A stretch of 11,367 nucleotides of DNA from Acinetobacter sp. (lineage in GTDB: Bacteria > Pseudomonadota > Gammaproteobacteria > Pseudomonadales > Moraxellaceae): assembly GCA_008017255.1 (NCBI GenBank), contig SSHD01000054.1, positions 1 to 11,367 on the forward strand, in the 5' to 3' direction. A program made the position numbers and the translations under genes. The notes under the pieces are model-generated. The model had not been told where the DNA came from, made no database searches, and worked only from the letters and a program-made list of their open reading frames with translations. Positions 1-6,526 of the stretch are shown one piece after another; the first letter of the stretch is position 1, and the number at the start of each line of letters is the position of its first letter.

Positions 1-30
1 ATGCAAATGTCAAATTAGTTGAGTGAAGTC

Positions 31-702
31 ATGAGTCTATATGCAAGCCAAGATGAAAAAAAACAAGCTGCCGCACGCGCAGCGCTGAAGCATTTACCAA
101 AGGGCGGCATATTGGGGGTGGGTACGGGTAGTACGGTAAATTTTCTGATCGACTTATTGCCTGAGTTGCAATTAGAAGCGGCAGTTGCCAGTTCCAATGC
201 CACCGCAGAGCGGCTAAAAAAGCTCGGCATAGAGGTGGTAGACATGAACTCGGTGGGTGGTTTAGATGCTTATGTCGATGGTGCAGATGAAATTGACCGC
301 CACATGCATATGATTAAAGGCGGTGGGGCTGCTTTAACCCGAGAAAAAATTGTTGCATCCATTGCCAAGAAGTTTGTCTGTATTGTCGATGACTCGAAAT
401 GGGTAGGGCAATTAGGTCGTGATTTTGTACTGCCTATAGAAGTGATTCCTATGGCGCGCTCGGCTGTGGCGCGTAAAATCGTAGTTTTAGGGGGCGACCC
501 TGTTTACCGTGAAGGTGTCGTGACCGATAACGGCAACGTGATTTTAGATGTCTATAACCTGAATATTTTAAATGCACTCGAGCTAGAAAAAACCCTCAAT
601 GACATTCCTGGTGTGGTGTGTAACGGTATTTTTGCGATTCATAAAGCAGATATTGCCATAGTTGCAACCAATAATGGCATAGAAGAACGTACTGCAGTTT
701 AG
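31..702 (+). CDS. rpiA: Ribose-5-phosphate isomerase A
   Basis: Interconverts ribose 5-phosphate and ribulose 5-phosphate in the cytosol (non-oxidative pentose phosphate pathway) and so supplies ribose 5-phosphate for PRPP. The product is 223 residues, close to the E. coli enzyme. The phosphate-binding GTGST loop is at residues 31-35, the DGADE motif with Asp83 and Asp86 at 83-87, and KGGG with Lys96 at 96-99. Glu105 and Lys123 also fall where family active-site residues are expected; all sit two positions after the E. coli numbers (81, 84, 94, 103, 121). I chose the ATG at 31, which gives [11 protein letters not shown] as in Acinetobacter RpiA. An in-frame TTG at 19 would add four residues, without a better ribosome site. 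The promoter lies at or beyond the left edge. The hydrolase gene 49 bp downstream is probably read through from here. Confidence 0.97.
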   Translation: MSLYASQDEKKQAAARAALKHLPKGGILGVGTGSTVNFLIDLLPELQLEAAVASSNATAERLKKLGIEVVDMNSVGGLDAYVDGADEIDRHMHMIKGGGAALTREKIVASIAKKFVCIVDDSKWVGQLGRDFVLPIEVIPMARSAVARKIVVLGGDPVYREGVVTDNGNVILDVYNLNILNALELEKTLNDIPGVVCNGIFAIHKADIAIVATNNGIEERTAV

Positions 703-714
703 AATCCTCCCTGA

Positions 715-735
715 CCCTTCTTTACAAAGGAAGGG
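715..735. repeat. Intergenic palindromic hairpin, possible REP-like element
   Basis: CCCTTCTTT, loop ACA and AAGGAAGGG form a 9-bp stem with one G-T wobble and a three-base loop, in the 49-bp gap after rpiA. There is no T-run on either side, so it does not look like a complete intrinsic terminator. The pattern of a pyrimidine-rich lead (AATCCTCCCTGA) before a C-rich/G-rich palindrome resembles short dispersed intergenic repeats known in many bacteria. That identity is inference; copy number cannot be seen from one window. Confidence 0.5.
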
Positions 736-751
736 ATTTAAAGAAAGTAAT

Positions 752-1432
752 ATGACTTTAAACGATCTACCTGAAATTAAAATGGTTCGGCATGCTCGTG
801 CGAGAAATCTGCGCTTGCGTGTTGAGCCATCAGGTATTCGTTTAACCATTCCTTTGTTTTGCAGCAAAAAACAAGTACAACAGTTTTTAGCTCATTCTGA
901 ACAATGGCTTATTGATACGTGGCATAAACAACAAACGCAGTTTAATCACAGTACAGTTTTTCCTGCACAAATTAGTTTGTTTCACCATGCCGAACCTTTT
1001 CGCATTATTCAGCAAGCGCAACGCGCTATTTTTAAGTTTGATTGGCAACTACAGACTTTATTTATTCGAGAGCAACAACCCGAGCAAGCCTTACAAGCAG
1101 CAGTTGTCGCGTATGCCAAACAATATTTAGTTGAATATTTACAGCAAGTAAGTCAGCAGATTGCTTTGCCATACAATGGTTGTGCCATTCGCAGACCTAA
1201 AACACGGTGGGGCAGTTGCAGCTCGAAACATGACATTATGCTCAATGCTGCATTGGTTTTCATGCCTAAAGAGATTGTGCGGGCGGTTTGTGTACATGAG
1301 TTGGTACATACCAAATATTTTGACCATAGTGCGGTTTTTTGGAATGAAGTCGCCAAACATGATGCCGAATATTTACAACACCGCAGGCAACTGAAAAATA
1401 TCCAATTGCCTGCGTGGTGGTACCTTAGCTAA
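752..1432 (+). CDS. YgjP-like (DUF45) metal-dependent hydrolase
   Basis: The product is 226 residues with the layout of the YgjP/DUF45 family, related to SprT- and M48-type zinc metallopeptidases. An N-terminal half (about residues 10-110) carries the typical RxLRLRV stretch. The signature RWGSC comes shortly before the zinc motif HELVH at residues 182-186, followed by a third histidine (His192) in the HTKYFDHS stretch. His182 and His186 are the expected metal ligands and Glu183 the catalytic base. No signal peptide or membrane segment is visible, so it should be cytosolic. E. coli YgjP has been described as a nucleotide (UTP) pyrophosphatase, but the substrate of this protein cannot be told from sequence. 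The ATG at 752 follows an A/G-rich AAAGAAAG. The gene is 49 bp after rpiA on the same strand and probably co-transcribed. Its last 8 bp overlap the end of the convergent lipoprotein gene. Confidence 0.9.
   Translation: MTLNDLPEIKMVRHARARNLRLRVEPSGIRLTIPLFCSKKQVQQFLAHSEQWLIDTWHKQQTQFNHSTVFPAQISLFHHAEPFRIIQQAQRAIFKFDWQLQTLFIREQQPEQALQAAVVAYAKQYLVEYLQQVSQQIALPYNGCAIRRPKTRWGSCSSKHDIMLNAALVFMPKEIVRAVCVHELVHTKYFDHSAVFWNEVAKHDAEYLQHRRQLKNIQLPAWWYLS
1425..1432. other. Palindromic shared stop of two convergent genes
   Basis: TTAGCTAA is a perfect 8-bp palindrome. Read on the plus strand it supplies the last Ser codon part and TAA of the YgjP-like gene; read on the minus strand it supplies AGC TAA of the lipoprotein gene. 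Both proteins therefore end in Ser encoded by AGC, and the two coding regions overlap tail to tail with no room for a terminator between them. Confidence 0.95.
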
Positions 1433-2948
1433 AACTACATTGTAGTTGTGTGCTTTTTAATTGATCTGGTGCTTTACGCGTGTCGACACCTGCACTGGCA
1501 CCCAATACTTGATTGGCTTTGATGTTGACTTGCACAAAGGTATATTCCAATGCGGCATTGTCTGGTTCGGTTGTACTGCTGTTGAGCAAATACACATGCG
1601 TGGCTTTGTCGACTTGCAATAGATTGTCAGTGCTGTCGGCATCTAAAGTTGAGCGGAAAACTTGGGTGCCTTTGGTTAATTCAAGCACACCATTGGCACG
1701 AATATTGAGTTGACAGCCACTGGTTGCATCTGCATAGTGACCCACTAAATACGCTATAGACGGTAAATTTGGATTGATAATGTTAATACCAGTAATACCT
1801 TGTTTACATGGGTAAAGTGAGCCATTACAGGTTGCTGTGGTATCGGCGAAACCCACTGCACGGCGGTAATCACCAGCCCCATTTATTCTAAAAACAGTAT
1901 TTGAATCTATGGCTGGAATACCACCTGCATAAGACTGCATTTGTAATAAATCATAACCATTTGGGTTTAAAGTTGGTTGGTTGTAATAGCTTGCAAGCTG
2001 TAATACTGAATTTTTAAGCGAAGTCGCAAACGTTTCTCGAACGTTAGTTTGGTTGCTGGCAATATTAATTAAGGTATTTTTTGCAGGATCAATATTGCTT
2101 GGCGCAGCTGACATCAATGAGGTTAGTGTACGTGGGTCACCATGGATTATTTTGGCATCGAGATAACCATCACTTAAATCTAGTGCTAGGTTTTTGCTGA
2201 ATTGAGCATAAGAATCTGTTGGATAACGATTGGCCCATTGTTGTAAGTAACCCAAACTTAAATAAGTGTTGTTATATACTGATGGACGTAAACGCACGTC
2301 CTGATCGGTCAATGCACTGAGTTGGAAAGAAGGTTCTATATTTGGAACATCTACAGCAAATGGTTTTAATAATGCGTTATTCACATCTTTCATTGCTAGT
2401 TCTAAATGTAATTTGCTGATTTTTCTTGAGTCTTGACTTGTATCATTTATTAAATAGCCAGAACGAATGAGTGCGCGTTGATATACGGCTTCCGAACTTG
2501 GATTAATAAAAATATTTTGAGTTAAATTACTGGTATTGACTATCACTAAAGCATGCATGGTGCCAGTAAAGGGCTGGTATTGCCCACTCAGGAAATCGTA
2601 AATCAATGTTCTTGGTGTACTTGATAACTCAACCCGATATAAGTGACTGGTGTTGAGTACATACGGTAGGGTAAAACTTTGACTTGTTGTGGTGGTGATG
2701 GCTTGTTCTAGCACCAAAGAATCATCAAAGTTGTCATAAACCTTAATCACCACATTACGCATTTCTACCGGGACTTTCAGGGCAAAATCTCTTGGTTTAG
2801 GTACGTTTACTACGGGTTTAGGCGGCTCAATACGCGCTTCACTTTCATCGCCACTGCCACAACCGACTAATGTTGCACTAAGGAAAAGTGTACTTAATCC
2901 CAAACCAATATACATCGCTCGGCTGTGTTTCGACATCAAAGAAGGCAT
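1425..2948 (-). CDS. Uncharacterised lipoprotein, about 507 residues
   Basis: I do not recognise this protein family. From the ATG at 2948 the product has 507 residues. A lipoprotein signal peptide is clear: positive n-region (Lys7, Arg10), hydrophobic stretch of about residues 12-26, and lipobox LVGC with Cys30 as the expected lipidated residue. The residue after Cys30 is Gly, not Asp, which by the E. coli Lol rule suggests the outer membrane. The mature part begins with a flexible acidic and Pro-rich linker (GSGDESEARIEPPKP) and is otherwise Ser/Thr/Asn-rich with no transmembrane segment. Cys374, Cys381, Cys412 and Cys504 could form two disulfides in the periplasm. I chose the start at 2948 because GGAGAG lies 4 bases upstream. 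An in-frame ATG at 2975 would add nine residues, and one at 2936 would also keep the signal. It is a single-gene unit, divergent from pyrD and convergent with the hydrolase gene. Confidence 0.85.
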   Translation of the reverse strand: MPSLMSKHSRAMYIGLGLSTLFLSATLVGCGSGDESEARIEPPKPVVNVPKPRDFALKVPVEMRNVVIKVYDNFDDSLVLEQAITTTTSQSFTLPYVLNTSHLYRVELSSTPRTLIYDFLSGQYQPFTGTMHALVIVNTSNLTQNIFINPSSEAVYQRALIRSGYLINDTSQDSRKISKLHLELAMKDVNNALLKPFAVDVPNIEPSFQLSALTDQDVRLRPSVYNNTYLSLGYLQQWANRYPTDSYAQFSKNLALDLSDGYLDAKIIHGDPRTLTSLMSAAPSNIDPAKNTLINIASNQTNVRETFATSLKNSVLQLASYYNQPTLNPNGYDLLQMQSYAGGIPAIDSNTVFRINGAGDYRRAVGFADTTATCNGSLYPCKQGITGINIINPNLPSIAYLVGHYADATSGCQLNIRANGVLELTKGTQVFRSTLDADSTDNLLQVDKATHVYLLNSSTTEPDNAALEYTFVQVNIKANQVLGASAGVDTRKAPDQLKSTQLQCSFS

Positions 2949-3001
2949 CCCGCTCTCCAAAATTTTTGCGTCCATGAAATTTATTATTACCGCGTGGGTT
3001 T

Positions 3002-3029
3002 ATTCTATGCGAATACGTGGTCGATTCAA
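3002..3029 (-). promoter_or_regulatory. Candidate sigma-70 promoter of the lipoprotein gene
   Basis: On the minus strand a -35 TTGAAT (3024-3029) and a -10 TAGAAT (3002-3007) are separated by 16 bp. The -35 matches the consensus at 4 of 6 positions and the -10 at 5 of 6. Transcription would start near 2995, leaving a leader of about 45 bases that includes GGAGAG before the chosen ATG at 2948. Confidence 0.5.
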
Positions 3030-3216
3030 TAGCATTTCTAGACCAATAGCAACCTTTGTACCGATAAAATTGTATTCATTTAAGATGTTGTGGCGAATCG
3101 CACAGGGTTTATATGGCAATTTAGAATGCTAATGGTTGCTGACGATGATTCACTTCAATCTGCTTACTTTGCAAAATAAGCCGCTGTCAAGCATGGTTTT
3201 TTGTGTAGTCTGCGCC

Positions 3217-3222
3217 TATAAT
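3217..3222 (+). promoter_or_regulatory. Candidate -10 element of the pyrD-cvpA-purF promoter
   Basis: A perfect TATAAT lies 34 bases before the pyrD ATG, so transcription would start near 3229. No good -35 is seen at 16-18 bp upstream (the region reads ATGGTTTT), so the promoter may be weak or activator-dependent. Confidence 0.5.
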
Positions 3223-3256
3223 GCTGCTACTTGAAAATCAGTAGACTGTGATTGAT

Positions 3257-4264
3257 ATGTTATATTCATTGGCTCGCCCTTTGTTATTTACTTTGGCACC
3301 TGAGCGTGCACATGAATTCACACTCTATATACTCGACAAAGCGCATCAACTGGGTTTAATGCAACAAAAAGTTGCTGCAAAACCAGTGACCTGCATGGGT
3401 ATTGAGTTTTCAAACCCTGTTGGTCTTGCTGCTGGTTTAGATAAAAACGGCGCGCATATTGATGCCTTAGCCGGCCTAGGTTTTGGTTTTATTGAAATTG
3501 GTACAATTACCCCACGTCCTCAAGCGGGCAACCCGCAACCGCGTTTATTTCGTATTCCTGAAGCAAAAGCCATTATTAACCGTATGGGTTTTAATAATGA
3601 TGGGGTCGATCAACTGATTGAAAATGTAAAAGCAGCCAAGTTCAAAGGCGTTTTAGGTATTAATATTGGTAAAAATGCTGATACACCAGTTGAAGATGCC
3701 GTATCTGATTATTTGATTTGTTTAGAAAAAGTCTATCAATACGCCACTTATGTGACCGTGAATATTTCATCACCTAACACCAAAAACCTGCGCAGTTTAC
3801 AAAGTGGTGCTGCGCTAACAGAATTATTGCAAACCTTAAAAGCACGTCAACTTGCATTGGCACAACAATACAGCCGTTATGTGCCATTAGTGCTGAAAGT
3901 TGCGCCAGATTTAAGCACTGAAGATATTGATTTTATTGCTGCGCAATTACTCCAGTTTAAAATTGATGGTTTGATTGTCACCAACACCACGCTTGGTCGT
4001 GAAGGTGTTGAAAATCTTCCGAATGGCAAGGAAGCGGGTGGTTTGTCTGGTGCACCCGTATTTGAAAAAAGTACCGCTTGTTTGCGTCAATTTTCTGAAG
4101 TTTTAGCGGGTCAAATTCCACTGATTGGAGTGGGCGGTATTTTATCTGGTGTGCAAGCTGTGGCTAAACAGCAAGCCGGTGCAAGCCTAGTTCAAGTGTA
4201 TAGTGGACTGATTTATACTGGACCGACTTTAATCAAAGACTGCGTGAATGTGATGACGGTGTGA
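3257..4264 (+). CDS. pyrD: Dihydroorotate dehydrogenase (quinone), class 2
   Basis: Oxidises dihydroorotate to orotate, the fourth step of de novo UMP synthesis, passing electrons through FMN to membrane quinone. The product is 335 residues, the usual length of class 2 enzymes. The N-terminal helices (about residues 1-35, [11 protein letters not shown]...) are the membrane-associating part that receives quinone. FMN-barrel motifs follow: [25 protein letters not shown] with Ser172 as the catalytic base (E. coli Ser175), IVTNTT, and IGVGGILSG for phosphate binding. I chose the ATG at 3257 because MLYSLARP is the family start; an in-frame GTG at 3248 would add three residues and has no ribosome site. 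The stop is one base before the cvpA ATG, so translation of the two is probably coupled. Confidence 0.97.
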   Translation: MLYSLARPLLFTLAPERAHEFTLYILDKAHQLGLMQQKVAAKPVTCMGIEFSNPVGLAAGLDKNGAHIDALAGLGFGFIEIGTITPRPQAGNPQPRLFRIPEAKAIINRMGFNNDGVDQLIENVKAAKFKGVLGINIGKNADTPVEDAVSDYLICLEKVYQYATYVTVNISSPNTKNLRSLQSGAALTELLQTLKARQLALAQQYSRYVPLVLKVAPDLSTEDIDFIAAQLLQFKIDGLIVTNTTLGREGVENLPNGKEAGGLSGAPVFEKSTACLRQFSEVLAGQIPLIGVGGILSGVQAVAKQQAGASLVQVYSGLIYTGPTLIKDCVNVMTV

Positions 4265-4265
4265 T

Positions 4266-4859
4266 ATGAACACACTTGATATTATACTGTTAGTTATTTT
4301 ACTGCTTGGTGGGCTAAACGGTTTGCGTCAAGGCTTTATTAAAGCTTTTGCCAACTTTGTCGGCTGGATATTGGCATTGATTGTCGGGGCGAAATACGCC
4401 GTGCTTTTGGCACCAGCTATGAGCAGTTTAAGTCAAGACCCAGTGGTGCAGAAAATTGCCGCCTTTGCTGTTATTGTATTGGTTATAGTGGTGTGTGTGT
4501 GGTTAGTATCGGCACTGCTCAGCGGACTCTTGAAAAGTTTGAAATTGGGCCCAATTAATCGTTTAGCGGGCGGTGCTTTTGGCACCCTAAAAGGACTGTT
4601 AATTGTATTAATTGCAATACAAGCTGTTGGACCTTGGGTGAATAGTTCGCCGCATTGGAAGCAATCAAAAATTGTACAAATTTTATTACCTTACGCACCT
4701 TTGGCAAGCGAATTTTCCAAAGATGTTGCAAATCAAGCTGTAGATCAAATGACATCTGAAGGTGCGTTATTACATCGCCCTTCAACTGAAATGGATGAGC
4801 CTGAGCGTACTTCGGTCAAAGAAGCTGCGGATCATTCAACAGAGAACCCTTTTTACTAA
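4266..4859 (+). CDS. cvpA: CvpA family membrane protein
   Basis: A 197-residue inner-membrane protein of the CvpA (colicin V production) family, whose molecular role is still unclear; it is linked to envelope stress and colicin V export in enterobacteria. Four hydrophobic segments are visible at about residues 3-20, 28-48, 63-88 and 108-124. The family motif GLNGLRQGF sits between the first two, followed by a Trp-containing FVGWILALIVG. A soluble tail of about 70 polar residues follows. The ATG is one base after the pyrD stop, and GGTG at 4258-4261 may act as a weak ribosome site. purF begins 24 bp downstream. The cvpA-purF pairing is conserved in many gammaproteobacteria and supports both identifications. 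Confidence 0.93.
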   Translation: MNTLDIILLVILLLGGLNGLRQGFIKAFANFVGWILALIVGAKYAVLLAPAMSSLSQDPVVQKIAAFAVIVLVIVVCVWLVSALLSGLLKSLKLGPINRLAGGAFGTLKGLLIVLIAIQAVGPWVNSSPHWKQSKIVQILLPYAPLASEFSKDVANQAVDQMTSEGALLHRPSTEMDEPERTSVKEAADHSTENPFY

Positions 4860-4883
4860 TTGCTAGCTTGTTGCGAGGTTGCT

Positions 4884-6422
4884 ATGTGTGGAGTCGTTGG
4901 AATCGCTGGTAAATCACCAGTGAACCAAATGTTGTTTGATGCCTTGACGATGTTACAACATCGAGGTCAAGATGCAGCAGGCATAGTTACTTGCCATCAA
5001 GGGCGTTTATTTTTACGTAAAGATAACGGTATGGTACGAGATGTATTTCATACCCGCCACATGCGTGCGCTGCAAGGTAATTATGGTATTGGCCATGTGC
5101 GTTATCCAACTGCGGGGTCATCGAGCAGTGCCGAAGCGCAGCCTTTTTATGTCAACTCTCCTTACGGCATTACCCTTGCGCACAATGGTAACTTAACCAA
5201 TGCCGAAGAAATTCATGATGACCTGTTTAAAACAGATTTACGTCATATGAATACCGACTCCGATACCGAAGTACTGCTGAATGTTTTTGCCCATGAGTTG
5301 CAAAAATGCGGCACCTTAAATCCAACCCCGCAAGATATTTTCCATACCGTGTCGCGTGTGCATGAACGCTGTAAAGGCGCTTATGGCGTGGTGGCGATGA
5401 TTACTGGACATGGTCTAGTTGGTTTCCGTGACCCAAATGGTATTCGTCCATTGGTGTATGGCTCGCGTGAAACTGAGCAGGGCGTTGAATATATTATTGC
5501 CTCTGAATCGGTTGCGATTACCGCATTGGGCTTTAAAGTTGAACGTGATATTGCCCCAGGTGAAGCAATTTTTATTAATGCTGATGGTAAGCTGTACTCG
5601 CAGCAATGCGCTGTAAACCCAGAATACCGCCCATGTATTTTTGAATATGTATATTTTGCCCGCCCAGATGCCACCATTGACGGTATTTCGGTATATAAAT
5701 CCCGCTTAAAAATGGGTGAAAAATTGGCGCATAAAATTCTAAAAGAATGGGGCGAAGCACACGATATTGATGTGGTGATTCCAATTCCAGATACCAGCCG
5801 GACTTCTGCATTAGAATTGGCCAATATTTTAGGGGTCAAATTCCGTGAAGGGTTTATGAAAAACCGTTACATCGGACGTACTTTTATTATGCCAGGTCAG
5901 CAACAACGCAAAAAATCAGTGCGTCAAAAACTTAACCCAGTAGAACTTGAGTTTAAAGACAAAAATGTGTTGCTAGTCGATGACTCGATTGTACGTGGTA
6001 CGACCTGTAATGAAATTATTCAGATGGCACGTGACTCTGGCGCGAAAAAAGTTTTCTTTGCTTCTGCTGCGCCAATGGTGAAATATCCAAACGTGTATGG
6101 GATTGATATGCCTGCAAAATCTGAATTGATTGCCTCGGGCCGTTCTGTTGAAGAAATTCGTGAAATTATTGGCGCAGATCGTTTGATTTTCCAAGATTTG
6201 GAAGATTTAAAAAATGCGGTACGCACCAGTAAAGTGCCGGAGTTAAAAGAGTTTGATTGCTCAGTATTTGATGGCGTATATGTAGCTGGTGGTATTGATG
6301 AGACCTACTTGACTGCGTTAGAGCAAAAACGCAACGACTCGGCGAAAAAACAAGCTGATAGTTATATTGATGTGAATGTGGATACCGCATCGGTTGATTT
6401 GAGTGGCATAAACGAAGAATAG
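4884..6422 (+). CDS. purF: Amidophosphoribosyltransferase (Gln PRPP amidotransferase)
   Basis: Catalyses the first committed purine step: PRPP plus glutamine gives phosphoribosylamine. The product is 512 residues. The N-terminal class II glutaminase domain starts MCGVVGIAG, with Cys2 becoming the N-terminal nucleophile after Met removal. HRGQDAAG (26-33), GHVRYPTAG (70-78) and HNGN (100-103) complete that site. The phosphoribosyltransferase domain carries the PRPP loop [12 protein letters not shown] with Asp366 and Asp367. The start is fixed at 4884 because Cys must be residue 2; GAGG (4875-4878) is 5 bases upstream. Longer readings from TTG at 4860 would bury the catalytic Cys. There is no propeptide and no four-Cys iron-sulfur pattern, so it is the E. 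coli-type form. It is the last gene of the pyrD-cvpA-purF cluster; no PurR-like operator was recognised. Confidence 0.98.
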   Translation: MCGVVGIAGKSPVNQMLFDALTMLQHRGQDAAGIVTCHQGRLFLRKDNGMVRDVFHTRHMRALQGNYGIGHVRYPTAGSSSSAEAQPFYVNSPYGITLAHNGNLTNAEEIHDDLFKTDLRHMNTDSDTEVLLNVFAHELQKCGTLNPTPQDIFHTVSRVHERCKGAYGVVAMITGHGLVGFRDPNGIRPLVYGSRETEQGVEYIIASESVAITALGFKVERDIAPGEAIFINADGKLYSQQCAVNPEYRPCIFEYVYFARPDATIDGISVYKSRLKMGEKLAHKILKEWGEAHDIDVVIPIPDTSRTSALELANILGVKFREGFMKNRYIGRTFIMPGQQQRKKSVRQKLNPVELEFKDKNVLLVDDSIVRGTTCNEIIQMARDSGAKKVFFASAAPMVKYPNVYGIDMPAKSELIASGRSVEEIREIIGADRLIFQDLEDLKNAVRTSKVPELKEFDCSVFDGVYVAGGIDETYLTALEQKRNDSAKKQADSYIDVNVDTASVDLSGINEE

Positions 6423-6436
6423 TGCTTGAATCATTG

Positions 6437-6467
6437 AAAAAGCGGGAAATTCCCGCTTTTTTATTTT
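6437..6467 (+). terminator. Intrinsic terminator after purF
   Basis: AAAAAGCGGG (6437-6446), loop AAATT, CCCGCTTTTT (6452-6461) forms a 10-bp stem with a GC-rich centre, followed by TATTTT. It starts 15 bases after the purF stop and should end the pyrD-cvpA-purF transcript. The A-run on the left arm would also give a T-run on the minus strand, but no minus-strand gene ends here. Confidence 0.92.
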
Positions 6468-6494
6468 ATGATAGTGTTCAAGCCTTCAGCGAAA

Positions 6495-6520
6495 CAATGT
6501 AATCAGGATAATTTACATTG
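6495..6520 (+). promoter_or_regulatory. 8-bp dyad framing the ribosome site of the M48-like gene
   Basis: CAATGTAA (6495-6502) and TTACATTG (6513-6520) are perfect inverted arms around a 10-base spacer containing AGGA (6505-6508), the only Shine-Dalgarno-like sequence before this gene. The right arm covers the possible TTG start (6518-6520) and ends 6 bases before the ATG at 6527. It may be an operator for a dimeric regulator or an RNA hairpin affecting initiation; GATAAT in the spacer (6507-6512) could also be a -10. Confidence 0.45.
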
Positions 6521-6526
6521 AAAGAA

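Larger units (their letters stand above)
2949..3256. other. Divergent intergenic region, lipoprotein gene / pyrD
   Basis: About 308 bp without a credible gene. It holds a candidate promoter for each flanking gene (listed separately). The middle part, about 3035-3190, is AT-rich; I find no RNA gene, long repeat or terminator in it. It could hold binding sites for regulators of pyrD or of the lipoprotein gene, but none is recognisable. Confidence 0.7.

Noticed and set aside
583..867. Minus-strand open frame of 94 codons across the rpiA/hydrolase gap
   Set aside because: It overlaps both well-supported genes, covers the palindromic hairpin and shows no protein family features.
4860..4883. Longer purF reading from a TTG start
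   Set aside because: It would put extra residues before Cys2, which must become the N-terminal nucleophile; the ATG at 4884 has a good GAGG site.
5381..5839. Open frame of 152 codons on the minus strand inside purF
   Set aside because: It lies wholly antisense to a highly conserved catalytic gene, has no recognisable motif or ribosome site, and is explained by the codon use of purF.
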